In this document: positions 45,134 to 53,486 of the stretch, piece by piece
How positions within the stretch are numbered: the stretch's first letter is position 1
Layout of the letters: the number at the start of each line of letters is the position of its first letter
DNA from: Actinomycetota bacterium
GTDB taxonomy: Bacteria; Actinomycetota; Actinomycetes; S36-B12
Assembly: GCA_016717115.1 (NCBI GenBank)
Contig: JADKGE010000001.1
Coordinates: forward strand, 310,001-374,000
Direction of reading: 5' to 3'
Length of the DNA stretch: 64,000 nucleotides
Notes under the pieces: model-generated
Told to the model about the DNA's origin: nothing
The model's database searches: none
Seen by the model: the letters and a program-made list of their open reading frames with translations, nothing else
Position numbers and translations under genes: made by a program

Positions 45134-45189
45134 TTGGCTTTCCGGCATCCGGAGGGGCACAATTAGCACTCAGACACATCGAGTGCCAG
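45134..45189 (+). promoter_or_regulatory. Promoter with CIRCE (HrcA) operator for the Ruc-like gene
   Basis: The inverted repeat TTAGCACTC (45163-45171), a 9-base spacer and GAGTGCCAG (45181-45189) matches the HrcA-binding CIRCE element (TTAGCACTC-N9-GAGTGCTAA) at 16 of 18 positions, the left arm perfectly. It overlaps the likely transcript start: -35 TTGGCT at 45134-45139, 18-bp spacer, -10 CACAAT at 45158-45163. CIRCE gives heat-shock induction through HrcA release; here that is inferred from sequence. Confidence 0.85.
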
Positions 45190-45210
45190 CGATGAACCAC
45201 GGAGGTTCCG

Positions 45211-45579
45211 GTGCCCACGTACGAGTACGCCTGCTCCGCGTGTGACACCACCCACGAGGTCCAGCAGAAGATGACCGACGCGACGCTCACGGATTGCCCC
45301 TCGTGCGGCTCCTCGAACCTGCGCAAGCTTTTCACCAACGTCGGCGTCGTGTTCAAGGGGTCCGGGTTCTACCGCAACGACTCGCGCGACGCCAAGAAGT
45401 CGTCCGGCTCCGGATCATCGAGTTCCGGCTCGTCGTCGGCAGGGTCGTCCTCGTCCGGCTCGGGCTCCTCTTCGTCGTCCGGGTCGTCGTCCGGCGATTC
45501 CGGTGGCTCGAGCGGATCCGGTGGCTCGAGCGGATCCGGCAGCCCGGCGAAGTCGACGTCGACCGCCACCACCACCTGA
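45211..45579 (+). CDS. FmdB-type zinc-ribbon protein with disordered Ser/Gly tail (Ruc-like redox chaperone)
   Basis: A 122-residue protein. Residues 1-60 form an FmdB/CxxC zinc ribbon with Cys8, Cys11, Cys29 and Cys32; residues 65-122 are a low-complexity Ser/Gly tail. The same build, a zinc ribbon plus disordered C-terminus, the same HrcA/CIRCE control, and a similar neighbourhood (5-FCL, galU, mscL) are known for M. tuberculosis Rv0991c (Ruc), a chaperone activated by oxidation of its cysteines. That function is inferred here. GGAGG precedes the GTG start. The tail contains two exact copies of an 18-bp unit. Confidence 0.88.
   Translation: MPTYEYACSACDTTHEVQQKMTDATLTDCPSCGSSNLRKLFTNVGVVFKGSGFYRNDSRDAKKSSGSGSSSSGSSSAGSSSSGSGSSSSSGSSSGDSGGSSGSGGSSGSGSPAKSTSTATTT
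45502..45537 (+). repeat. Tandem 18-bp repeat (2 copies) in the Ruc-like tail
   Basis: GGTGGCTCGAGCGGATCC occurs twice head to tail, encoding Gly-Gly-Ser-Ser-Gly-Ser twice within the disordered tail. Confidence 0.9.
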
Positions 45580-45628
45580 GTCGCCACGGGGCTGTGGACA
45601 GCCGATCGCCACGTCCACCGATCTGCCC

Positions 45629-45634
45629 TAGCGT
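45629..45634 (+). promoter_or_regulatory. Putative leaderless -10 element (TAGCGT) for the SAF gene
   Basis: TAGCGT ends 6 nt before the GTG at 45641; no ribosome binding site lies between. Confidence 0.45.
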
Positions 45635-45640
45635 CGGGCC

Positions 45641-46106
45641 GTGCGATCAACGGCCCGTCAACCCCTCGCCGATCGCCTCTCCCGAACCCGTCGATTCGTT
45701 CGACGGCACCGTCGGTCGATCGCGGCCGCCCTGGCCGCGGCCGGAGTCGTCCTGGCCCTGACCAGCCTTCGCGGCGCGGCGTCCGACGCACCGGACCCCG
45801 TGGTCGCTGCCGCCTCGAGCGCCCGGGTGGGCGCCGGCCAGGTGGCCGTGCCCATCGTGCTGTCCTCCCCCGCCATCGCTGGCATCCTCGGCGTGGGTGA
45901 CGTCGTCGACGTCGTCGGCATCTCCGGTCAGGAATCGGCCACCGTGACCGTCGTGGCGGCGCGCCAAGGTGATCGACGTTCCCAGCAGCGGCTCGGCGTT
46001 CACCTCCTCGTCCGCAGCGGTCGTCGTCGTCGCGGTCCGCGAGGCCGACGCGCTGCCACTCCTCGCGGCCTCGGCGTCGGGTGCCCTGTCGATCCTCATC
46101 CGCTGA
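45641..46106 (+). pseudogene. SAF-domain (RcpC/CpaB-like) membrane protein, interrupted by a one-base frameshift
   Basis: The frame from GTG 45641 encodes a basic N-terminus, one membrane helix (SIAAALAAAGVVLALTSL) and the first half of a SAF/RcpC-type domain (VAVPIVLSSPAIAGILGVGDVVDVV). After VTVVAA near 45960 the domain carries on one base out of frame as AKVIDVPSSGSAF, then VVVVAVREADALPLLAASAS, ending at TGA 46106. Dropping one base in GGCGGCGCGCC restores a 154-residue protein. Similar proteins sit between the FmdB-type gene and mscL in other actinobacteria. The role is unknown (pilus-assembly CpaB-like by fold). An assembly error is possible. Confidence 0.72.
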
Positions 46107-46187
46107 TCAGCGAGGCGCGGTAGCCTGCTGCCTGCCCACGGGTCGCCCGAGTGCCGCCCGCATCACCACTCTCCCCAAGGGGGACCC

Positions 46188-46565
46188 ATGCTCAAGGGTT
46201 TCAAGGCGTTCGTCCTGCGCGGCAATGTCATCGATCTCGCCGTCGCGGTCGTCATCGGCGCCGCGTTCGCCGGCCTCGTCGACGCGTTCTCCAAGGCCCT
46301 CATTCTGCCGATCGTCGGCATCTTCCTCGGCGGCGGCGTCAGTGCAGGCACCATCGAGATCAACGGCCAGATCATCGACTTCAGCCTGATGATCAACGCC
46401 ATCATCGCGTTCCTCATCACCTTGACGGTTATCTACTTCATCTTCGTGGTGCCGATGAACAAGCTGCGGGAGCGGCAGGGTGCCGGCGACATCGACACGA
46501 CCCCGCCGGACGTGAAGCTACTGACGGAGATCCGCGACCTGCTGAAGGAGCGTCAGGAGCCGTGA
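46188..46565 (+). CDS. mscL: Large-conductance mechanosensitive channel
   Basis: MscL opens under membrane tension to release solutes on osmotic downshock. The 125-residue protein starts LKGFKAFVLRGNVIDLAVAV, with pore helix 1 (AVAVVIGAAFAGLVDAF), a periplasmic loop, helix 2 (INAIIAFLITLTVIYFIFVV) and a cytoplasmic C-terminal helix (LLTEIRDLL). A good ribosome binding site (AAGGGGGA) precedes the ATG. Its 3' end overlaps the convergent aminotransferase by 13 bp. Confidence 0.96.
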   Translation: MLKGFKAFVLRGNVIDLAVAVVIGAAFAGLVDAFSKALILPIVGIFLGGGVSAGTIEINGQIIDFSLMINAIIAFLITLTVIYFIFVVPMNKLRERQGAGDIDTTPPDVKLLTEIRDLLKERQEP

Positions 46566-47929
46566 TGCGGCGGCACGTCGGCCAGCAGCCGTTCGTCTGA
46601 GCTGTCGAAGCCACCTGCCTCGTCACTCGTGACGTCGGGCAGCAGGTCGACGTCGACGCTGCGCCGCACCACCCTCCTCGACCCGAGCCCGACGAGGGAC
46701 TCGTCGATCGCGGACGCGATGCGCCGCAGCTCGTCACGCGTGACGACGAACGAGGGCGACACCTGCACCGAGCCGTCGGCGAGCCCGCGCGTGAGCACGC
46801 CCCGATCGCGCATGGCCGAGATCAGTCGGGGCATGGTGGTGGGATCGGCGCCCAGGACGTCGGGTGAGACCTGCACCGCCCCGAGGAGCCCCGCGCCCGC
46901 ACGAACGTCGACCACCCACTCGTGCTCGCGAAGCGGAGCCAACGCCGCACCAAGGGTGACCTGACTCTCGGCCACCCGCGCCACGAGCCCTTCGGACTCG
47001 ATGATGTCGAGATTCGCCATGGCCGCCGCCGCGGCACTGGCGTGACCCGAGTAGGTGTACCCATGTCGCCAGAGCACCCCGGGGGAGGTCCAGAAGGGCT
47101 CGGCCACCGCGCCGGAGATGAGGACAGCGCCCATCGGCAGGTAACCGGAGGTCAGGCCCTTGGCGGTCAGCACGATGTCCGGATCGAGATCCTGGGAGGC
47201 GAACATCGCGCCGGTGCGCCCGTACCCGCTGATGACCTCGTCGGCGACGAAGAGCACGCCGCGGTCGCGGCAGATGCCTCGCACGGCGTCCAGGTACCCG
47301 CGCGGCGCCGGATACACGCCGCCCGCGCCGATCACCGGCTCGCAGAAGAACGCGGCAACGCGCTCGGCACCCACCTCGTCGATCGCGTCGGCCAACGCCT
47401 GCGCATCGTCCCAGTCGACGTTGACGACGTTCGCGTCGAGCGGTCCGTGGCCGTCCTGGTTCGCCGGAATGCCAGCCAGCGAGGTGCCGGCCAGGTGCAT
47501 TCCGTGATAAGAGCGCGTGCGGGTGACGATGGTGGTGCGCGAGGGCTGTCCCACCGCCGACCAGTAGCGACGGACCAGTTTCACCGCCGTGTCCACGGCG
47601 TCGCTGCCGCCGCTGGTGAAGAAGACCTTCGCGTCAGTCATCGGAGCCATGGCGGAGAGGCGATCTGCGAGGTCGAGAGTGGTGCGGGTGGCAAGGTCGC
47701 CGAAGTTCGAGTACGCGGCAATGCGGCCCATCTGCGCCAGCACGGCCTCACCGATCTCGCGGCGTCCGTGCCCCACGTTGCAGTACCACAGGGCCGCGGT
47801 CGCATCGAGGTACTCGACCCCGTCCTCGGAACGCACGTAGCAGCCGTGCCCGGACTCGATGACGAGCTCGTGGCCCGCTACGACGGCCATGTCGGAGAAG
47901 GGATGCCAGAACGCCGAGGGGGAGGCCAC
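46553..47929 (-). CDS. Class III (omega) PLP-dependent aminotransferase
   Basis: A 458-residue fold-type I aminotransferase. Seen: the start WHPFSDMAVVAGHELVIESG, GGSDAVDTAVKLVRRYW, SYHGMHLAGTSL, the cofactor Asp in LFVADEVISGYGRTG and the PLP lysine in LTAKGLTSGYLPMGA, then HGYTYSGHASAAAAA. It resembles beta-alanine/putrescine-pyruvate aminotransferases. The C-terminal ~45 residues (VDVDLLPDV...) extend beyond the usual end. GTG 47929 has no ribosome binding site, with TACTCT at leaderless spacing. Confidence 0.88.
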   Translation of the reverse strand: MASPSAFWHPFSDMAVVAGHELVIESGHGCYVRSEDGVEYLDATAALWYCNVGHGRREIGEAVLAQMGRIAAYSNFGDLATRTTLDLADRLSAMAPMTDAKVFFTSGGSDAVDTAVKLVRRYWSAVGQPSRTTIVTRTRSYHGMHLAGTSLAGIPANQDGHGPLDANVVNVDWDDAQALADAIDEVGAERVAAFFCEPVIGAGGVYPAPRGYLDAVRGICRDRGVLFVADEVISGYGRTGAMFASQDLDPDIVLTAKGLTSGYLPMGAVLISGAVAEPFWTSPGVLWRHGYTYSGHASAAAAAMANLDIIESEGLVARVAESQVTLGAALAPLREHEWVVDVRAGAGLLGAVQVSPDVLGADPTTMPRLISAMRDRGVLTRGLADGSVQVSPSFVVTRDELRRIASAIDESLVGLGSRRVVRRSVDVDLLPDVTSDEAGGFDSSDERLLADVPPHHGS

Positions 47930-47935
47930 GCGCCC

Positions 47936-47941
47936 AGAGTA
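47936..47941 (-). promoter_or_regulatory. Putative leaderless -10 element for the aminotransferase
   Basis: TACTCT on the minus strand ends 6 nt before the GTG at 47929. It is divergent from the TAGCGT element at 48009. Confidence 0.4.
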
Positions 47942-48008
47942 CGGGGCGCCCCCGGGCGCGCGGGGCAAGCCGGCGCCCAGCGATGCACCCGCCTCGGGCC
48001 GTCACCGG

Positions 48009-48014
48009 TAGCGT
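48009..48014 (+). promoter_or_regulatory. Putative leaderless -10 element (TAGCGT) for the saccharopine dehydrogenase-like gene
   Basis: TAGCGT ends 7 nt before the ATG at 48022, with no ribosome binding site. Confidence 0.45.
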
Positions 48015-48021
48015 CGTGACC

Positions 48022-49149
48022 ATGAGCGGACGGGTCATCCTCTTCGGCGCCACCGGCTACACGGGCCGGCTCACGGCCGAGGCCATGACGCGGGCCGGCC
48101 TGGCCCCCGTCCTCGCCGGGCGATCCGAGGAGTCCCTCGTCGACCTCGTCGCCGATCTCGCCGGTCTTGGCCCCATCGACCGGGCACCGACATGGCGGCG
48201 CGCCGACGTGGCCGATCCATCGACGGTCCGGGCGCTGGTCGAAGGACCCGACGATGTGCTCGTCTCGACCGTCGGCCCGTTCGCTGACCTCGGCCATCCG
48301 GCACTCGACGCGGCGGTTGCCGCCGGCTGCGCGTACGTCGACTCGACCGGCGAGGCCACGTTCATTCGCGACGTGTTCGAGACCGCGGGGCCACGGGCGC
48401 AACACACCGGGGCACGCCTGCTCACCGCCTTCGGGTACGACTACGTCCCGGGCAACTTGGCCGCGGCGCTCGCCATCCGCGACGCCCACGACACGGCAAG
48501 CGGACCGGTCACGGTCGAGGTCGGCTACTTCGTACGCGGTGGCATGGGGCTGAGCAGCGGAACGCGCGCCACGGCGGCTCGCACCGTCCGCCAGCCACCA
48601 CCCGCCCTGCGCAACGGTCGCATCGGCCCGGCGCGCGGCGGCGTCGTCACGTTCGACGTCGACGACCAGCGCCTCGACGGCCTGCCCGTCGGCGGCAGCG
48701 AGGTGTTCGCCCTCCCCCGCCTCGACGACCGCGTGCGCGACGTGGGCGTCTACCTGGGGTGGATGGGTCGATGGACCCGCGCGGCGCACGTCGCGGGCGG
48801 GATCGTCTCGGCTGCCGCACGCGTGCCCGGCGTGGGCAGCCTGATCGGCAGCGGCATGCGGCGGGCGGGCGGCAGCGCCACCGGACAGGGACCGTCCGCG
48901 AGCGAGAGGGCCGGCTCGGTGTCCGTCGCGGTGGCACGGACTCTCGACGGGGTCGGCCGCGAGCTCAGCCGGGCCCGGGTCGAGGGACCGAGTCCCTACG
49001 ACCTGACGGCCGAGCTTCTGGCCTGGGGCGCAGCGATGCTCCTCACGCGCCAGGAGACGTCTCCGGGAGCTCTCGGTCCGGCCGATGCCTTCGGCCTCGC
49101 GGCTCTTGAGTCCGGCTGCGCCGACATCGGTCTCGTCCGTGTCCCATGA
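48022..49149 (+). CDS. Saccharopine dehydrogenase-like / trans-acting enoyl reductase-type oxidoreductase
   Basis: A 375-residue NAD(P)-binding protein with a Rossmann start (VILFGATGYTGRLTAEAM), PVLAGRSEESL, VLVSTVGPFADLGHPALDAAV and CAYVDSTGEATF, the layout of the saccharopine dehydrogenase/trans-enoyl reductase family. In mycobacteria, relatives act in phthiocerol lipid synthesis; most others are unassigned. The C-terminal segment is Gly/Ala-rich with a weak hydrophobic stretch. ATG 48022 fits a leaderless promoter. It overlaps the next gene by 11 bp. Confidence 0.82.
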   Translation: MSGRVILFGATGYTGRLTAEAMTRAGLAPVLAGRSEESLVDLVADLAGLGPIDRAPTWRRADVADPSTVRALVEGPDDVLVSTVGPFADLGHPALDAAVAAGCAYVDSTGEATFIRDVFETAGPRAQHTGARLLTAFGYDYVPGNLAAALAIRDAHDTASGPVTVEVGYFVRGGMGLSSGTRATAARTVRQPPPALRNGRIGPARGGVVTFDVDDQRLDGLPVGGSEVFALPRLDDRVRDVGVYLGWMGRWTRAAHVAGGIVSAAARVPGVGSLIGSGMRRAGGSATGQGPSASERAGSVSVAVARTLDGVGRELSRARVEGPSPYDLTAELLAWGAAMLLTRQETSPGALGPADAFGLAALESGCADIGLVRVP

Positions 49150-50038
49150 CGCACTGATCGAGCTCGACGAGCCTGAGTGGACGGCACGGCAGGCCCGCCA
49201 TCAGGAACGGACCGAGCCGTGGATTGCACCACGGCTCGAGCGTCGTCGGCTCGGGCGCACCCATCCGGTGGACGACTTCCTCTTCGACTACTACCCGTAC
49301 TCGGTCGGCAAGCTCGCCACCTGGCATCCGGGCCACCGCTTCGTGCTCTTCGGCAGCGTGGACCCGTTCCTCGCCAGCCCGTCCTACCGCCGCGAGGGGG
49401 CAGGTGCCACCGCCGATCTGGCGCGCTTGACCGCTCAGCAGCCGCGACTGCGGTTCGCGATCGATGTCCTCGAGCGCACGGCCACCCGGGCACCGAACCT
49501 CGGCTGCCTCGGCATGCACGAGTGGGCCATGGTCTACCGGCTCGCGCCGCAGGAGGTCCGGCACTCCTCGCATCCGCTGCGGCTGTCGCCGCACGAGATC
49601 GCCGACGTCGTCGATGAGATCGGGTTGCGGTGCACCCACATCGACGCGTTCCGCTTCTTCACCCCGGCGGCGGTACCTCTGAACGCGCATGAGCCCACGC
49701 GGGCCACCCAGCCCGACTGGGAGCAGCCCGCCTGCCTGCACGCCAACATGGACCTCTACAAGTACGCGAGCTGGTTCTCGCCGTTCGTGGGGAGCGACCT
49801 CGTCGCGGACTGCTTCGACGTTGCACGAGGAGCTCGCGAGCTTGACATGAGCGCGGCGCCGTACGACTTGGAGAGCCTGGGCTACCGACCGATCCGGATG
49901 GAGACCTCGGAGGGGCGGCGCGAGTACGTGCGACGCCAGACGGCAGTGGCTGCTCAAGCCGCTGAGCTGCGCTCGGAGCTGGCCTCCGCGCTGGCGACCC
50001 TAGAGTCCACCGTTCTGAACCAGGCTCAACTCGAGTAG
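49139..50038 (+). CDS. Conserved actinobacterial protein often annotated 3-methyladenine DNA glycosylase
   Basis: A 299-residue protein with THPVDDFLFDYYPYSVGKL, then WHPGHRFVLFGSV, LGCLGMHEWAMVYR, and HANMDLYKYASWFSPFVGSDLVADCF. These are conserved features of a family widespread in actinobacteria and commonly labelled 3-methyladenine DNA glycosylase. I see no clear glycosylase fold motif (no HhH-GPD), so the label is by habit and the function should be taken as unproven. The start is GTG 49139, inside the end of the preceding gene. It converges with the M13 peptidase with a 19-bp gap. Confidence 0.7.
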   Translation: MSHDALIELDEPEWTARQARHQERTEPWIAPRLERRRLGRTHPVDDFLFDYYPYSVGKLATWHPGHRFVLFGSVDPFLASPSYRREGAGATADLARLTAQQPRLRFAIDVLERTATRAPNLGCLGMHEWAMVYRLAPQEVRHSSHPLRLSPHEIADVVDEIGLRCTHIDAFRFFTPAAVPLNAHEPTRATQPDWEQPACLHANMDLYKYASWFSPFVGSDLVADCFDVARGARELDMSAAPYDLESLGYRPIRMETSEGRREYVRRQTAVAAQAAELRSELASALATLESTVLNQAQLE

Positions 50039-50057
50039 TAGCCGCGTCCGGCTCACC

Positions 50058-51995
50058 TCACCAGATCTCGATGCGCTCCTCTCGCGGCCGCATCATGGGC
50101 GCATCGTCGGCCAGGCCGAACGCCTCCTGGAAGGCGTCCGAGTTGGAGAAGGGACCCACGACGCGGATCTCCCGGGGGCTGTGCGGGTCGACCTGGGCGA
50201 GGGTGCGCTTGAGTTCCTCGCTCGTGTTTGCGCGCCACAGCGTGGCGTTCGCGAGGAAGAACCGCTGCGCAGGCGACAGCCCATCGATGGGCGGGGCATC
50301 CGCGCTGACGCGCGCATGAGCGCGCCCGGCCAGGGCCACGCCACCGAGGTCGGCGATGTTCTCGCCGAGGGTGAGCCGGCCGTTGACGTGCACGTCGTCG
50401 ACCACGACGTACTCGTCGAACTGAGCGACGAGTCGGTCGGCCAACGCCGTGAAGTGCTGCTGGTCGTCCTCGCTCCACCAGTCTCGGAAAGCGCCGTTGG
50501 CGTCGAACCGCCTGCCCTGGTCGTCGAAGCCGTGCGTGATCTCGTGCGCGATCACGGTGCCGATCCCTCCGTAGTTGACGGCGTCGTCGGCCTCCGCGTC
50601 GAACATGGGCGGCTGGAGGATGCCTGCCGGGAAGACGATCTCGTTGCGGGTCGGGTGGAAGTAGGCATTGACCGCATGCGGCGGCATCTCCCAGTCGTTG
50701 GGGTCAACCGGAACGGCGAGCTTGGCCAGCTGCCGGTCGAGCTCGAACCGGGCGGCGTTGAGCCGGTTCGCCGCGAAGGACTCGCGGCCGATGGTCAGCT
50801 CCGACCAGTCGCGCCAGGTGTCGGGGTAGCCGATCTTCACCCGCAGAGTGGCGAGCTTGGCCAGCGCCTGGGCGCGGGTGTCGTCGCTCATCCAGGCGAC
50901 GCTCTCGAGCGAGTGCCGCATCTCGGCGACGATCTCCTCGACCATGCGCACCGCGCGGTCCTTCGCCTCGGGCGGGAACGTCTCGTCGACGAAACGCTGT
51001 CCGAGCGCCTCGCCCATGTCCTCGCCGAGGGCAGCCACGACGCGCTTGTAGCGATCCTTCTGCTCCTGCATGCCCTCGACGCGACGGCCGTAGAAGGCGA
51101 ACGCCTCGCCGTCGATCGCGGCGGGGAGGGCATCGGCCATCGAGCGCACGACGTGGAAGGCGAGGTGGGCGCGAAGGGTGGGCAGCTCGGTGTCGAGGAC
51201 GATTCCGTGCAGCGCGGCCAGGTAGGCCGGGTTCTGCACGTTCACCGTCGTCACCTCACCCGCGCCCACGGCTACGAGGTAGGCGGGCAGGTCGAGCTCG
51301 GGCGCGAGCGCCCGCAACGCCTCGAGATCATGCCGGTTCAGGGTCCGACCGAGGTCCCGCCGCTCCTCCGCGCGGAAGTGCTGCTCCGCCAGCCGTGCCT
51401 CGAAGGCGAGCACGTCCGGTGCGAGGGCGGACGCCTCGCCCGACGGCGTGCCGACGTTCTCGAGCTGCGCCGCCACATGGTCGACATAGCCCGCCCGCAG
51501 GGCGGTCGCCGCCTCGCTGCCGTCAAAGTAGGCGTCGCGGTCCGGCAGGCCCAGGCCGGTCGGCACCAGCCAGAGCAGGTTGCTCGTGGAGTCGTCGTGA
51601 TCGACCGTGACACCCCACATGAACAGCTCCCCGAAACCGCTGTCGTGCAACTGCGGCAGGAGGTCGAACACGTCCTGGTGCGTGGCCACGGCGCCGATCG
51701 CGTCGAGGGTGGGCTGGATCGCGGAGATGCCCGCACGCTCGATGGCGTCCGTGTCCATGCCCGAGGTGAAGTAGTCGCCGAGCTTGCGGTCGAGGTCGTT
51801 GGCCGGCCGCTCGGCCGCATGGAGGAGCAGATCGTGCAGCAGCGCCTCGTTGCGCGTGTGGACCTCCTCGAACGCGCCCCAAGCGCCGAAGTCCGCGGGA
51901 ATGGGATTCGCGTCCAGCCACCCCCCGTTCGCGAACCGGTAGAAGTCGACTCCGGGATCGACGGTGTCATCTCTGTCAGAAGCGTTCAGGGTCAT
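50058..51995 (-). CDS. M13-family zinc metallopeptidase (neprilysin-like)
   Basis: A 645-residue M13 peptidase. The zinc motif is VIAHEITHGFDDQGRRFD, the third ligand motif is ENIADLGGVALAG, and the substrate-binding NAYFHPTRNEIVFPAGILQPP is present. Domain I (residues about 1-380) is helical and limits access to small peptides. No signal peptide is seen, so it is probably cytoplasmic, as in many actinobacterial PepO-type enzymes. GGAGAGG precedes the ATG at 51995. Confidence 0.93.
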   Translation of the reverse strand: MTLNASDRDDTVDPGVDFYRFANGGWLDANPIPADFGAWGAFEEVHTRNEALLHDLLLHAAERPANDLDRKLGDYFTSGMDTDAIERAGISAIQPTLDAIGAVATHQDVFDLLPQLHDSGFGELFMWGVTVDHDDSTSNLLWLVPTGLGLPDRDAYFDGSEAATALRAGYVDHVAAQLENVGTPSGEASALAPDVLAFEARLAEQHFRAEERRDLGRTLNRHDLEALRALAPELDLPAYLVAVGAGEVTTVNVQNPAYLAALHGIVLDTELPTLRAHLAFHVVRSMADALPAAIDGEAFAFYGRRVEGMQEQKDRYKRVVAALGEDMGEALGQRFVDETFPPEAKDRAVRMVEEIVAEMRHSLESVAWMSDDTRAQALAKLATLRVKIGYPDTWRDWSELTIGRESFAANRLNAARFELDRQLAKLAVPVDPNDWEMPPHAVNAYFHPTRNEIVFPAGILQPPMFDAEADDAVNYGGIGTVIAHEITHGFDDQGRRFDANGAFRDWWSEDDQQHFTALADRLVAQFDEYVVVDDVHVNGRLTLGENIADLGGVALAGRAHARVSADAPPIDGLSPAQRFFLANATLWRANTSEELKRTLAQVDPHSPREIRVVGPFSNSDAFQEAFGLADDAPMMRPREERIEIW

Positions 51996-52053
51996 GGGGC
52001 CTCTCCTCGTTGTCCGCGCGATGCTACCCGCGGACCCGATCGGTCCCCACGGC

Positions 52054-53439
52054 CTACCAGCGAGGCAGCGCCTTGCCCGGATTGAGGATGCCTTCGGGAT
52101 CCCAAGCCTGCTTGATCCGAGAGTGGAGATCGATCGCCGGCGCGTCCAGTTCGCGCGCGAGGGCGCGGCGCTTGAGGGTGCCGATCCCGTGCTCGCCGGT
52201 CACGGTGCCTCCCATGTCGAGCGCGACGTCGAGGATGTCGTCGAAGGCCAAGAGCGCTCGGGCCCCCGCCTCCCGGTCACCGCGCGGCGTGATGATCGTC
52301 GGGTGCAGGTTGCCGTCCCCCGCATGGCCGAACGTGCAGATGCGCACATCGCGTCGTGCCGCGATGTCCTGGAAGCGCACCATGGCCTCCGCCAGCCGTG
52401 ATCGCGGCACGCCGACGTCGTCCAGCAGCCAGTCGCCGAGCGCCTCCATCGCCGGGATGGCCAGGCGTCGCGCACCGAGGAGCAGATCCGACTCCGCGGG
52501 ATCGTCCGACCGGTGGCATTCCAGCGCGCCGTGGTCCTCGCAGATCTGGAGCAGGCGGTCGGCGTCAGCGGCGGCGGCTCCGTGAGGCGCGTCCGTCTGC
52601 GCGACGAGCAGCGCCGCCGTGGTGACGTCGAGCCCCATGGGCTGCCACGCCTCTACCGCGGCGATGGTCTGCTGGTCCATCAGCTCCAGCATGCTCGGGG
52701 TGAGCTCCGCCATGATCGCCGAGACGGCCCGGCCGGCTGTCCCGACGTCGCCGAACACGGCCACGGAGGTCGTGGGCGGGGGCGGCATCGGCCGAAGTCG
52801 CAGCCGCGCCATCGTGACGATGCCGAGGGTGCCCTCGCTGCCGACCATGAGCCCCGCCAGGTCGTATCCGGCCACGCCCTTGATCGTGCGACGGCCCAGC
52901 CGCGTGACCCGACCGTCAGCGAGCACGACCTCCAGGCCCAGCACCGCCTCGCGCGTCACCCCGTACTTGACGCAGCACAGGCCCCCGGCATTCGTGTTGA
53001 CGTTGCCACCGATCGAGCAGAAGTCCTTGCTGGCCGGGTCAGGCGCGTACCACAGGCCATGGCCGCGGACATGCTCACGCAGCTCGGTGTTGAGCACCCC
53101 GGGCTGGGTCTCGACGTACCCGTCGACCTCGTTCACCAGCAGAACGGAGCGCATCCGCTCGAGGCACACGATCAGGGACCCGTCGATGGCGTTGCTGCCG
53201 CCGGACAGTCCCGATCCCGCACCGCGCGGCACCACGGGGACCCGGTGCCGGTGCGCTGCCGACATCACCGCGGCGACCTGGTCGGTGGATCGCGGGAACA
53301 CGACGGCGAACGGAACGCCGGCAGCCGATCCGGTGGAGCGATCTCGCAGGTAGGAGCCGAGGATGTCCGGGTCGGTCACGACGTCGCGTTCCGCCAGGGC
53401 GACCGCGCAGGCGGTGAGAACCTCATCCTCGGGTGTCAC
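52054..53439 (-). CDS. FAD-binding oxidoreductase (GlcD/D-lactate dehydrogenase family)
   Basis: A 461-residue flavoenzyme of the FAD_binding_4 / FAD-oxidase_C type. Seen: PVVPRGAGSGLSGGSNAI (FAD pyrophosphate loop), DPASKDFCSIGGNVNTNAGG, GYDLAGLMVGSEGTLGIVT, FGHAGDGNLHPTI and the metal/substrate end GEHGIGTLKR. It oxidises an alpha-hydroxy acid, most likely glycolate or D-lactate; which one is not clear. No partner subunits (GlcE/GlcF) are nearby. The GTG start is preceded at leaderless spacing by TAGCGT. It is divergent from the aldo/keto reductase. Confidence 0.9.
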   Translation of the reverse strand: MTPEDEVLTACAVALAERDVVTDPDILGSYLRDRSTGSAAGVPFAVVFPRSTDQVAAVMSAAHRHRVPVVPRGAGSGLSGGSNAIDGSLIVCLERMRSVLLVNEVDGYVETQPGVLNTELREHVRGHGLWYAPDPASKDFCSIGGNVNTNAGGLCCVKYGVTREAVLGLEVVLADGRVTRLGRRTIKGVAGYDLAGLMVGSEGTLGIVTMARLRLRPMPPPPTTSVAVFGDVGTAGRAVSAIMAELTPSMLELMDQQTIAAVEAWQPMGLDVTTAALLVAQTDAPHGAAAADADRLLQICEDHGALECHRSDDPAESDLLLGARRLAIPAMEALGDWLLDDVGVPRSRLAEAMVRFQDIAARRDVRICTFGHAGDGNLHPTIITPRGDREAGARALLAFDDILDVALDMGGTVTGEHGIGTLKRRALARELDAPAIDLHSRIKQAWDPEGILNPGKALPRW

Positions 53440-53445
53440 CGCTGC

Positions 53446-53451
53446 ACGCTA
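53446..53451 (-). promoter_or_regulatory. Putative leaderless -10 element (TAGCGT) for the FAD oxidase
   Basis: TAGCGT on the minus strand ends 6 nt before the GTG at 53439. Confidence 0.45.
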
Positions 53452-53486
53452 GCGCCAATGGTCGGAATGTGCGGTTGGATGAGCGC

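Noticed and set aside
45502..45537. Cloning-linker contamination (the repeat contains CTCGAG and GGATCC sites)
   Set aside because: It sits inside a longer natural Ser/Gly-coding stretch in frame, and flanking sequence is continuous chromosome.
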